64,000 nt of DNA, from contig DATGZK010000044.1 of the NCBI GenBank assembly GCA_035489755.1, forward strand, positions 61,527 through 125,526. Reading direction: 5' to 3'. The notes below the pieces were generated by a model. It made no database searches. It was given only the letters and a program-made list of their open reading frames with translations, and was not told where the DNA came from. This document shows, one piece after another, positions 51,458 to 59,501 of this stretch. Position numbers and translations under genes: made by a program. Numbering within the stretch: position 1 is the stretch's first letter; each line of letters starts with the position of its first letter. Source of the DNA: UBA9160 sp035489755 (GTDB lineage: Bacteria > Myxococcota_A > UBA9160).

Positions 51458-52147
51458 ATGGAGCTAGGTCTCGACAAGCTTCAGGGGAGCTTCGATAAGG
51501 TGACGAAGCTCCCGCGGCCCTACCGCATGGCGTTCGTGCCGGTGATCGTGGTGATCGTCTTTGCGCTGTACGGCTGGATGTTCTATGCGCCGGCCAGCAC
51601 AGAACTTGAATCGCTCCGCTCGCAACAGCTCGAGCTTCAGCGCAAGCTCAATGAGGTCCGGTCGGTCACGCAGAATCTAGGGGCTTTCGAGGAGGAGCTT
51701 GGACGCCTCGACCGCGAGCTCACGATCGCGCTGCGTCAGCTGCCGAACAGCAAGGAGCTTCCGGTTCTGCTGACCGACATCAGCACGCTGGGCAAGAACG
51801 CCGGGCTCGAGTTCAAATCGTTCAAGCCGAAGCCGGAGATTCCGCGCGAGTTCTACGCGGAAGTCCCGATCGAGATCGAGTTTCATGGCCACTTCCATGA
51901 GATCGCCGGCTTCTTCGATCAGATCTCACGGCTCCCGCGGATCGTCAACGTGAGCGAGCTCAAAATGAAGGTCGATCGGGAGAGCACGAGCGAGACGCTG
52001 CTCTTTGTTCAGGGGAATGCAACAACCTTCCGTTTCCTCGACATGGGGGCCGCGCCGAATCCTGAAAAGGCCGCACCAGCGGGGCCCGCGCCGACGGGGG
52101 CCGCACCGGCCGTGCGCAAGCCCGGAGCTGGGGGAGGTGAAGCGTGA
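51458..52147 (+). CDS. pilO: Type IV pilus alignment protein PilO
   Basis: 229 residues. A short cytoplasmic stub (with LPRPYRMAF), one membrane helix (about 24-46), a coiled coil and a periplasmic ferredoxin-like domain (EVPIEIEFHGHFHEIAGFFD) match PilO. The tail is Ala/Pro/Gly-rich. PilO pairs with PilN and binds PilP. The start follows GGAGG. It overlaps pilP by GTGA. Confidence 0.93.
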   Translation: MELGLDKLQGSFDKVTKLPRPYRMAFVPVIVVIVFALYGWMFYAPASTELESLRSQQLELQRKLNEVRSVTQNLGAFEEELGRLDRELTIALRQLPNSKELPVLLTDISTLGKNAGLEFKSFKPKPEIPREFYAEVPIEIEFHGHFHEIAGFFDQISRLPRIVNVSELKMKVDRESTSETLLFVQGNATTFRFLDMGAAPNPEKAAPAGPAPTGAAPAVRKPGAGGGEA

Positions 52148-52710
52148 GGCGAGCGATTGTGATGGCTGCCGTCAGCGCGCTGCTCTGGGGCTGCGGCCAG
52201 GAGAGCGGCACGGTGTCGGTGAGCGAGTATGAAGCCCAGCGCCAGGCGGCGGTGGCGCGCTTGGCCAAGGCCAAGGGTCAAGCCGCCCAGACGAAGGCCG
52301 CCCCCGGAGAGGCGGCCCCGGGCCAGCCCACAGAGAACGCGTTCGGGAGCGCGGACAAGGGCTTCACCTACGTGGCCGCGGGAAAACGCGACCCGTTCCG
52401 TTCATTCATCCTCGAACAGCAGGCGAGCCGAAACCTCAAGCATGACCGAGGTCCGCTCGAGCAGTTTGAGCTCGCACAGCTTGCGCTCCACGCCGTGGTC
52501 TGGGACACGCCAAGACCGCGCGCGCTGGTGACCGATCCGTCGGGCCGGGGCTACATCGTGGCGGAAGGGACTCCGATCGGGAAGAACGAGGGGCGCGTGA
52601 CAAAGATTACGGACAACCTCGTGGTCGTTCGTGAGACATACGTCGACTATCTCGGTGAGCGGACCGAGAAGGACATCGAGATGCGCGTTCGCCAGAGCCA
52701 GGGAGGGTGA
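52144..52710 (+). CDS. pilP: Type IV pilus lipoprotein PilP
   Basis: 188 residues from GTG 52144. The signal peptide ends at LLWGC, a lipobox-like site. A disordered linker precedes the PilP domain (KRDPFRSF, LEQFELAQLALHAVVW, then strands with EGTPIGKNEGRVTKI). It links PilN/PilO in the inner membrane to the secretin PilQ. The next gene is pilQ, 6 bp away. Confidence 0.93.
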   Translation: MRRAIVMAAVSALLWGCGQESGTVSVSEYEAQRQAAVARLAKAKGQAAQTKAAPGEAAPGQPTENAFGSADKGFTYVAAGKRDPFRSFILEQQASRNLKHDRGPLEQFELAQLALHAVVWDTPRPRALVTDPSGRGYIVAEGTPIGKNEGRVTKITDNLVVVRETYVDYLGERTEKDIEMRVRQSQGG

Positions 52711-52716
52711 GATTCG

Positions 52717-55215
52717 ATGACTCGATCCAACCGTGATCGATGCGGCGGAGTGCTGGGTGTTGTGGGGGCGGCTTTCGCGCTCACTGCGGCCCTGGCGTGG
52801 AGCACTGCGAACGCGCAGGCGATGGGGTCGGGGCAGAGCGGCGGAACGCTCTCCAACACGCATCCCCAGACGGTTCTGCCGTCCGTGGACGCCGGTCCGC
52901 CGGTAGTGTCGGCAGGGCCCGCGGATGAGGCACCCGCGCCGGAGGCTCAGGCTCCGGCCGCGTCCGAGCCGTCTTCACAAGGCGGCGCGGCGAGCAAACT
53001 CGTGGGCGTCGAAGCCCGAACCTCGCCTGAGGGCACCGTGCTGGTGCTGAAGGGCGACGGCCGGATCGATGGCGCGTCGAGCTTTACGCTCGAGAATCCG
53101 AGCCGGCTCGTGCTCGACATCCCGGGTGTTCAAAATGCGGTCACGACCCCGCGCATTGACGTCGGCAGTGCCGAGGTGGCGCGGGTTCGCGTCGCTCAGC
53201 ATGACGGGAAGGTGCGGGTCGTCATCGACGGCGGGAGCGCCGCGTCCTCGTTCGCAGGAAGGCGGCTCGAACCGTCGAGCGACGGCTTGGTGGTGACCCT
53301 CGCCGGAAGCTCAGGTGCCCAACCGGCGGCAGCGGCCGCCGCGCCCACGCCGACAGCCGCGGCCTCTGGCGCGGAGACCACGACCGAGGGCTCACAGGCT
53401 TCTGCCGCGGAACCCACTCCCAGCGCGGCTCCGGCTCCGACGGTCCATCAGGTGACCGGCGTCAAGCTGGACGCCCAGGCGGATAAGCACCGCGTCGAGA
53501 TCGATGCGGATGCGACAGTGAAGTATCAGGTGATGCGGCCGGACAAGGAGACGATTGTGGTGAGCCTGCGCAATGCAGCGCTCGCCGATGGAGCGCAGAC
53601 CAAGATCACTCCGGAGCAGCCGGGTCCAGTGTCGCTCGTGACAGCATTCGCGCAGCCCAAGATGAAGAAGCCCGAGGTCCGCGTCGTGATCAAGCGAGCA
53701 GCCGGTGCGAAGCCGACTGTGACACGGGAGGGCGACGCTCTGTTCATCGACTTCCCCGTGGGTGACGCCGTCGCGGCGAAGCCCCCGATGCTCGCGGCGC
53801 CCAGCGAGGCTCCGGCCTCCGCGGCGGCGCCTGCGGCGGCCAGCGGGGCTCCGCACAAGGCCATGGCCCAGGCCTCGCAGGCGGCGGCGCCGGCATCGAT
53901 GGAGTCAGGCAATGCCGCGGACATCCTGCAGGAAGGCGGTCTTGTGAACGGCAAGGAGTACACGGGACGGCGGATCTCGCTGGACCTCAAGGAGGTCGAC
54001 ATCAACGACGTCCTGCGCCTAATCGCCGAAGTGTCCGACCTCAACGTGATCGCAGGCGACGAAGTCACAGGCAAGGTGACCATCCGCCTGGTGGACGTTC
54101 CCTGGGATCAGGCTCTTGACGTGATCCTGTTGACGCGGGGGCTTGGCTTCGTGCGCGTCGGAACCGTGCTGCGCATCGCCCCGAACGAGCAGCTGAAGAA
54201 CGAGGAGGAGGCTCGGCTCCAAGAGCGCCGATCTCATGAGAAGCTCGAGGATCTGACCGTCAAGCTCCAGCCGGTGAACTACGCCAACGTCGATGAAGTG
54301 GAGAAGATGGTCAAGAAGCTGCTGACGGCGCGGGGCGTAGTGAATGTCGACAAGCGCACCAATACGGTCATCATCAAGGATATTCCGTCTGTGATTGATG
54401 AGTCTACAGCGCTGATCAAGGCCATCGATACACAGACCCCGCAGGTTTTGATTGAGGCCAAGATCGTTGAGGCCAACCTGGACTTCGCGCGTGACGTCGG
54501 TACGGTGTGGTCGTTCGGCGCACAGCCGCTCACCGATCCCTTCAGCACGGGCAGTGCGCCGCGAACAGACCTGGGCAACAACGGCTTCCTGCTCAATACG
54601 ACCAATGCCAATACCAACAACGTCTCGTTCGCGAATCCGATTACGGACGTCGCCACAGGCCTCGCCAACGTGGGCGCCTTCCTGCTGGATCAGAAGTTGA
54701 ACGTCAACTTCCAGCTCCAAGCGGCTGAGAGCAACGGTGAGGGTAAGGTGATCTCGAGTCCGCGCGTCGTGACGCTGGACAATCGGGAGGCGAAGATCCT
54801 GCAGGGCGATTCGATTCCCTTCCAGACCTTCCAGAACGGCGATGCCCAGCTCGAGTTCATCGACGCGGTGCTGAGCCTGGCTGTGACGCCGCACATTACC
54901 GCGGACAAGAGCATCATCATGAAGGTGGAAGTGACGCGGAACGCGCCCGACGACAGCGTGAAGACACCGACCGGCTCGCCCGCAATCGCCAAGAACGAGG
55001 CCAAGACCGAGACGCTCGTGGCGGATGGCCAGACACTGGTGATCGGCGGGATCTACACGGTGGATAAGTCGGAAAAGGAATCCCGGGTGCCGTATCTCTT
55101 CAAGATTCCGATTCTCGGCAACCTGTTCAAGGAGCACGAGATCCACGACACCAGGAAGGAGCTTCTCATCTTCCTCACGCCGCGGGTCGTCGAGCATGCC
55201 GAGGTTGCTGGATAG
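52717..55215 (+). CDS. pilQ: Type IV pilus secretin PilQ
   Basis: 832 residues. Signal peptide (to about 30), a low-complexity linker, two AMIN domains (about 85-195 and 245-345), another Ala/Pro-rich linker, then secretin N-terminal domains (about 400-560, with RISLDLKEVDINDVLRLIAE) and the C-terminal secretin pore (about 600-825, with SSPRVVTLDNREAKILQGD and LIFLTPRVV). The AMIN domains bind peptidoglycan. It forms the outer-membrane gate for the pilus. It is the last pil gene; a strong hairpin follows at 55245-55268. Confidence 0.95.
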   Translation: MTRSNRDRCGGVLGVVGAAFALTAALAWSTANAQAMGSGQSGGTLSNTHPQTVLPSVDAGPPVVSAGPADEAPAPEAQAPAASEPSSQGGAASKLVGVEARTSPEGTVLVLKGDGRIDGASSFTLENPSRLVLDIPGVQNAVTTPRIDVGSAEVARVRVAQHDGKVRVVIDGGSAASSFAGRRLEPSSDGLVVTLAGSSGAQPAAAAAAPTPTAAASGAETTTEGSQASAAEPTPSAAPAPTVHQVTGVKLDAQADKHRVEIDADATVKYQVMRPDKETIVVSLRNAALADGAQTKITPEQPGPVSLVTAFAQPKMKKPEVRVVIKRAAGAKPTVTREGDALFIDFPVGDAVAAKPPMLAAPSEAPASAAAPAAASGAPHKAMAQASQAAAPASMESGNAADILQEGGLVNGKEYTGRRISLDLKEVDINDVLRLIAEVSDLNVIAGDEVTGKVTIRLVDVPWDQALDVILLTRGLGFVRVGTVLRIAPNEQLKNEEEARLQERRSHEKLEDLTVKLQPVNYANVDEVEKMVKKLLTARGVVNVDKRTNTVIIKDIPSVIDESTALIKAIDTQTPQVLIEAKIVEANLDFARDVGTVWSFGAQPLTDPFSTGSAPRTDLGNNGFLLNTTNANTNNVSFANPITDVATGLANVGAFLLDQKLNVNFQLQAAESNGEGKVISSPRVVTLDNREAKILQGDSIPFQTFQNGDAQLEFIDAVLSLAVTPHITADKSIIMKVEVTRNAPDDSVKTPTGSPAIAKNEAKTETLVADGQTLVIGGIYTVDKSEKESRVPYLFKIPILGNLFKEHEIHDTRKELLIFLTPRVVEHAEVAG

Positions 55216-55244
55216 TTCGCGGCTTCGGATCGGTCGGAAACCGG

Positions 55245-55268
55245 GGGGGAGCCTGCGAGGGCTCCCCC
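55245..55268 (+). terminator. Terminator-like hairpin after pilQ
   Basis: GGGGGAGCC (55245-55253) pairs with GGCTCCCCC (55260-55268) around the 6-base loop TGCGAG. The 9-bp perfect GC stem sits 30 bp after the pilQ stop, the expected place for the operon terminator. There is no T-run. A TATACT hexamer (55277-55282) follows and may start the aroK transcript. Confidence 0.55.
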
Positions 55269-55290
55269 TCGTCGCTTATACTTCGCGCCC

Positions 55291-55806
55291 GTGAGAACGA
55301 TCTGGCTGGTCGGGATGATGGGTGCTGGAAAATCCCAAGTCGGCGCTCTCGTGGCCGAGCGCCTCCGGCGTGATTTTGTTGACACGGACGCGATGATCGA
55401 GCGGGCGGCGGGAACCCCCATCGCCGAGCTTTTCACACGCGAGGGCGAGGCCGGATTCCGAAAGCGCGAGCGTGAGGCGATCGAGAATGTGGCGGGGGGC
55501 GCTCTCGTCGTGGCGTTGGGGGGAGGGGCGATCGCCCAGCCCGGCGCGTGGGAGCAGCTCGCGGGAAGCGGAACCATCGTGTATTTGCGGGCGCGCCCAG
55601 AGACCCTGCTCGGTCGGATCCGCCACGCGGCAGACCGGCCGCTTCTCCACGGTCTTTTCGGGGAGGACCGCCTTCGGCGCATCGGCGAACTCCTTGCCGA
55701 GCGCAGTCCGAGCTACGAGCGGGCTTCGATCGTGGTGGATACGGACGCCCTCTCCCCGAGCGAGGTGGCGGATGCGATCCTAGGCCGCCTGCGCGGCTCT
55801 CCGTGA
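55291..55806 (+). CDS. aroK: Shikimate kinase
   Basis: 171 residues from GTG 55291. P-loop GMMGAGKS (about 8-15), DTDAMIE (shikimate-binding Asp), FRKREREAI (Arg-binding region), VALGGGAI and the lid region R-x-RPLLHG confirm the family. It phosphorylates shikimate in the aromatic amino-acid pathway. There is no Shine-Dalgarno, but TATACT ends eight bases before the GTG, so the message may be leaderless. The stop overlaps the aroB GTG by 4 bp. Confidence 0.95.
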   Translation: MRTIWLVGMMGAGKSQVGALVAERLRRDFVDTDAMIERAAGTPIAELFTREGEAGFRKREREAIENVAGGALVVALGGGAIAQPGAWEQLAGSGTIVYLRARPETLLGRIRHAADRPLLHGLFGEDRLRRIGELLAERSPSYERASIVVDTDALSPSEVADAILGRLRGSP

Positions 55807-56903
55807 GCCAGCGGCAGGCCGGAGCGCAGCGGTTCGCGACGGTGCCGGTCGCACTCGGCGACCGAAGCTATCCCATCTACATCGGCTCTGGACTTCTCGG
55901 CTGGCTTGGTGGCGAGATCGCTCGACACACCAAGGCGACGCGGGCAGCGGTGGTCACGGTTCCCACTGTGGGTCGACGCTACGCAGGAAAGCTCCTGCGT
56001 TCGCTCCGCACAGCTGGTCTCGAGACCGGGCGGATCGCCGTGCGCGACGGCGACTCGCACAAGAACCTGCGCGAAGCGGCGCGCCTTTACGAGGCCCTGC
56101 TCGATTTCGGCGCCGACCGTGCAACGGTGGTGGTTGCCTTGGGTGGGGGTACCCTGGGCGACCTCGCGGGGTTTGCGGCTGCAACTTTTCTGCGCGGGTT
56201 GCCTTTCGTGCAGGTGCCGACCACCCTGCTCGCGATGGTCGATGCGAGCGTCGGCGGGAAGGTCGGGGTGAACCTCCCCCGCGGCAAGAACCTGGTGGGT
56301 GCCTTTCATCAGCCGCGGCTTGTGGGAATTGACGTCGACACCCTCGCGTCGTTGCCGGTTCGGGAGCGGGCGGCGGGTCTCGCGGAGGTCGTAAAGGCTG
56401 CTGCTCTGTGGGATGCGGCATTCTTCGAGCAGCTCGAGCGCAATGCGGAGAGCGTCCTCCGGCTCGATCCTGAGGCTCTCCTTGCCACCATCGAACGAGC
56501 CTGCGCGATCAAGGCGGAGATTGTGTCGGAAGACGAACGGGAGTCGGGTCGGCGGATGCTCCTCAACCTGGGGCATACCTTGGCGCACGCAATCGAGTCG
56601 CTCTCAGGCTACCGCCGGATTCTTCACGGGGAGGCCGTCGCGATCGGCATGGTGTTCGCGGCTCGGCGCTCCGAGGTTCTGGGCCTTTGCCCCCCGGGAG
56701 TCGCAGGGAGGGTCGAAACCTTGCTCCGCCGGCTTGGCCTTCCGACCGCCCTTCCGGGCTACCCGAGGCGAGCTTATCTCTCGGCCCTTCGTGTCGATAA
56801 GAAGAGACGGGACGCTCGCATCCAGTTCGTCGCCCTGCGCGCCATTGGGCGCGCAGAGACGGTACCGCTGACACCTGCCGAGATCCTTCCGGCGGGGAAG
56901 TGA
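55803..56903 (+). CDS. aroB: 3-dehydroquinate synthase
   Basis: 366 residues from GTG 55803, fused to the aroK stop (GTGA). Signatures: NAD-binding ALGGGTLGDLAGFAAAT, QVPTTLLAMVDASVGGKVGVN, the zinc-site region LNLGHTLAHAIE and HGEAVAIGM. It makes 3-dehydroquinate from DAHP. A frame extending upstream to 55548 is a shadow of aroK. With aroQ (58165) three shikimate genes lie in this stretch. Confidence 0.96.
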   Translation: MSQRQAGAQRFATVPVALGDRSYPIYIGSGLLGWLGGEIARHTKATRAAVVTVPTVGRRYAGKLLRSLRTAGLETGRIAVRDGDSHKNLREAARLYEALLDFGADRATVVVALGGGTLGDLAGFAAATFLRGLPFVQVPTTLLAMVDASVGGKVGVNLPRGKNLVGAFHQPRLVGIDVDTLASLPVRERAAGLAEVVKAAALWDAAFFEQLERNAESVLRLDPEALLATIERACAIKAEIVSEDERESGRRMLLNLGHTLAHAIESLSGYRRILHGEAVAIGMVFAARRSEVLGLCPPGVAGRVETLLRRLGLPTALPGYPRRAYLSALRVDKKRRDARIQFVALRAIGRAETVPLTPAEILPAGK

Positions 56904-56921
56904 GTTACCAGGGGAGGGGGC

Positions 56922-57740
56922 GTGGAGGAGCTCGACATCGATTCCGCGCGCGGAGCCAGCGCGCCGAGACAGGTTGCTCGAGGCGCTAGCTCCGGCGGTG
57001 CTAGCGACGAGGTGGCGGCGTTGATCACAGCGGGCGCCGGCAATTCGGCCTCGCCCGCCGCCGTGGCTCTGGCCGATGCCTGGCGCCGCGCCGGCCGCGC
57101 GGATGAGGCCGTGCGCGTCGCACGGGAAGCGCTGCAGCACCAACCCGAATCCATGTCCGTGCGCGTTGCGCTCGCGCTGGCGCTGCTCGATCTCGGAAAG
57201 CCTGGGGAAGCGCGGGGCGAACTCGCGCGAGCCTTCGAGGCCTCACCCGAGCGCGCACTCGGCCGCGCGGCGCTCGAGCGCGTGGCCGCACAGGCCGCCC
57301 TTCGACGGGCTCCGCCGGCATCCGTCCAGTCACCACCGCCGCCCGCGCCAGCGCAGCCGATCGAGCTGCTGGAAGAGATTGGTGGCGATGAGTTCGACCG
57401 CGCGTTCGAGGCAGCGGAGTCTGAGGACGAGGGCGTGATCGACGCCAATCAGGTGGCGGAGCAGGCCATCCGTGCGGTTGAAGACGGTGCGGCTGACGAT
57501 CTCGTGTCGGCACCGGAATCTCCGTTCGCGACCGCGACGATGGCGGGGCTTCTCGAAAGACAGGGTCATGTCGGAGAGGCCCGCGCCGTGCGCGAACGCG
57601 TGGCGGCAAGGCCAGACGAGAGCAACAAAACCATGGACCCCGCGCGCCAGACTGCCAGCGACGCAAAGGCTCGTGACAGAGCGCGCATCTTGGCCACCCT
57701 CGAGCGCTGGCTCGAGAACCTGCGAAGGGGAGCTGCATGA
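56922..57740 (+). CDS. TPR-like protein upstream of Roadblock protein
   Basis: 272 residues from GTG 56922. Residues about 35-125 contain two or three weak TPR-type helix pairs (ALADAWRRAGRADEAVRVAR, then ALALLDLGKPGEARGELARA). A Pro-rich linker and an acidic stretch (EEIGGDEFDRAFEAAESEDE) follow. A last helix-pair-like unit (TMAGLLERQGHVGEARAVRE) precedes a basic C-terminal helix. There is no signal peptide or membrane segment, so it is probably a cytoplasmic scaffold. Its stop overlaps the Roadblock gene by ATGA, so the two probably work as a pair. Function is not known. Confidence 0.7.
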   Translation: MEELDIDSARGASAPRQVARGASSGGASDEVAALITAGAGNSASPAAVALADAWRRAGRADEAVRVAREALQHQPESMSVRVALALALLDLGKPGEARGELARAFEASPERALGRAALERVAAQAALRRAPPASVQSPPPPAPAQPIELLEEIGGDEFDRAFEAAESEDEGVIDANQVAEQAIRAVEDGAADDLVSAPESPFATATMAGLLERQGHVGEARAVRERVAARPDESNKTMDPARQTASDAKARDRARILATLERWLENLRRGAA

Positions 57741-58111
57741 GCTTCAGATCGATTCTCCAGACCATCGTGGATGGTTGCGGCGGCGGCCTGGGCGCCGCCC
57801 TCATGGGCAACGACGGAATCCCGATCGAGCAGGTCAGCGCCGGCAAGGGCGCACCGGCCATGCCCGGCGACGATGTGGGTGCAGCGGGTGTCGAGTTCGG
57901 GCGGATCCTGGATGAGATCCGCAAGGCGTCTGACGCCCTCGGAGGCGGCGCGCTGACCGAAACCGTTGTAAGCCTTGCGCACTTCAGCCTCATCCTGCGT
58001 CACATCGATGACGACACCTTTCTTGTGTTGGCTCTTGCCCCGGATGGCAACCTCGGAAAGGCGCGCTATCTGATCCGGCGTCACTTGCTCGAGCTGCGCG
58101 AGGAGCTGTAG
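57737..58111 (+). CDS. Roadblock/LC7-domain protein
   Basis: 124 residues covering one Roadblock/LC7 domain: an N-terminal helix (FRSILQTIVDGCGGGLGAAL), a beta strand with GNDGIPIEQV, a central helix and a C-terminal strand-helix (DDTFLVLALAPDGNLGKARY). Such proteins form dimers and act as partners of small GTPases (MglB with MglA) or as scaffolds. No Ras-like GTPase is encoded in the window. It overlaps the upstream TPR-like gene by 4 bp. Confidence 0.82.
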   Translation: MSFRSILQTIVDGCGGGLGAALMGNDGIPIEQVSAGKGAPAMPGDDVGAAGVEFGRILDEIRKASDALGGGALTETVVSLAHFSLILRHIDDDTFLVLALAPDGNLGKARYLIRRHLLELREEL

Positions 58112-58164
58112 CCGGCTAGCGGAGTATTGCTCTCCCGTTTGCAGACCGGGCGCCGGAGGTTGTC

Positions 58165-58623
58165 ATGTCGGAGCCGCTCCGCGTCCTGGTCGTGCATGGG
58201 CCCAACCTAAATCTGCTGGGCTCGCGCGAACCCGAGATCTACGGCACCACAACGCTCGATGAGATCAATGCCTCGCTCACTGCGCTGGCAAAGGAGACGG
58301 GTGCGGAGGTTGAGTTCTTCCAGTCCAACCACGAGGGAGCGCTGATCGACCGGATCCAAGAAGCCCCCGCCTTCGCCGATGGAATCGTAATCAACCCCGG
58401 TGGCCTCACGCACACGAGTGTTGCTTTGCGCGACGCGCTGTTCGCGACTTCTCTTCCCGTCGTCGAGGTCCACCTCTCGAATATTCATGGCCGAGAGGAG
58501 TTTCGCCGCCACTCGTTCATCTCAGCGATTGCTCGTGCCGTCGTCGTCGGTTTCGGCGCACACGGCTATTCACTGGCGCTGGATGGGCTGCTGCAGCTGC
58601 TCCGCCCTGCGAAACAGGAGTGA
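58165..58623 (+). CDS. aroQ: 3-dehydroquinate dehydratase, type II
   Basis: 152 residues. Type II signatures: VVHGPNLNLLGSREPEIYG with the catalytic Tyr, FFQSNHEGALID, INPGGLTHTSVALRDA and EVHLSNIHGREEFRRHS with the catalytic His. It makes 3-dehydroshikimate from 3-dehydroquinate, the step after AroB. It is preceded by GGAGG. The stop overlaps the next gene (GTGA). Confidence 0.96.
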   Translation: MSEPLRVLVVHGPNLNLLGSREPEIYGTTTLDEINASLTALAKETGAEVEFFQSNHEGALIDRIQEAPAFADGIVINPGGLTHTSVALRDALFATSLPVVEVHLSNIHGREEFRRHSFISAIARAVVVGFGAHGYSLALDGLLQLLRPAKQE

Positions 58624-59444
58624 GCATCCAAGCTCGGTGCCTGCGGGTGCTACGCGACGGTCCCGCTCCGGGACCCTGGAATATGGGCCTTGACGAAGGG
58701 CTCCTGCGCAGCTCGTGTGCCGGCGTTGTGACGCTTCGGCTCTATACGTGGGATGGTCCATGGCTCTCCTTGGGATATGGCCAGAGGGCAGATCCACTCC
58801 TCTTTGAGCGCTGCCGCGCCGCAGGAGTTGGCCTCGTCCGTCGGGCAACAGGCGGTGCCGCCGTGCTTCACGGCTCGGATCTGACCTACGCCGTCGCTGC
58901 CCCAACGGGCGAACTACCGCCTGGTCTCGCCGGAACGTATCGCCTCGTCTCTGCTGCTTTGGTCGAGGCGCTGCGCGCCGTGGGTGTGGACGCTTGGCGC
59001 AGCGCCGGATCGCCGGCTGCCAGGGCCCCGGGGCGCCCTTTCGACTGCTTCCTTGAGCCGGGGGCCGACGAGATCTGCGCAGGTCCCTTGCCGGACCGCA
59101 AGCTCGTGGGAAGCGCGCAGCGGCGGCTTGGAGGGGCGGTCCTCCAACACGGCAGCATCCGGCTGGCCGCTGACCGCCCTTCGGCCGTCCGGGCCGCGGG
59201 CCTGTCGCATCGGACGGCGACGAGCCTTACCGAGCTCGGCTGTTCTGCCGAGAAGGAAGAGATAGGGAATCGGCTCGCCCGCGCGCTCGCGGAGCGTCTT
59301 GGGCTTCCGCTTGAGCCTGATGAGGCTTCCCCGGCTGAGCGGGAGTACGCGCTTGCACGAATGCGCAGCCATTCATCCGATCCCCTCGCTCCACCAGCGC
59401 CCCTCGCAGAGCTCCCCTCAAGGGGGCTTTCGGCTGGCCGATAG
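58620..59444 (+). CDS. Lipoate/octanoate transferase family protein (LplA/LipM-like)
   Basis: 274 residues from GTG 58620. The BPL/LplA/LipB fold is marked by RRATGGAAVLHGSDLTYAV (74-92) and the catalytic Lys in RKLVGSAQRR (K161). A Cys at 143 (DCFLEP) stands about where LipM-type octanoyltransferases have their acyl-carrying Cys. The position fits LipM (octanoyl-ACP to a lipoyl domain) as well as lipoate-protein ligase. ATP-ligase accessory domains are absent, which favours LipM. Substrate choice is not settled. It follows aroQ with a 4-bp overlap. Confidence 0.8.
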   Translation: MSIQARCLRVLRDGPAPGPWNMGLDEGLLRSSCAGVVTLRLYTWDGPWLSLGYGQRADPLLFERCRAAGVGLVRRATGGAAVLHGSDLTYAVAAPTGELPPGLAGTYRLVSAALVEALRAVGVDAWRSAGSPAARAPGRPFDCFLEPGADEICAGPLPDRKLVGSAQRRLGGAVLQHGSIRLAADRPSAVRAAGLSHRTATSLTELGCSAEKEEIGNRLARALAERLGLPLEPDEASPAEREYALARMRSHSSDPLAPPAPLAELPSRGLSAGR

Positions 59445-59501
59445 ATCACGGAGAGGGGGACTCGGCTCCCTCGGCTCCCCCATCGCGAGGCTGAGGGGTC
59501 C

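Noticed and set aside
54019..55197. Long minus-strand frame antisense to pilQ
   Set aside because: His/Leu/Arg-rich mirror of the secretin domain with no independent support.
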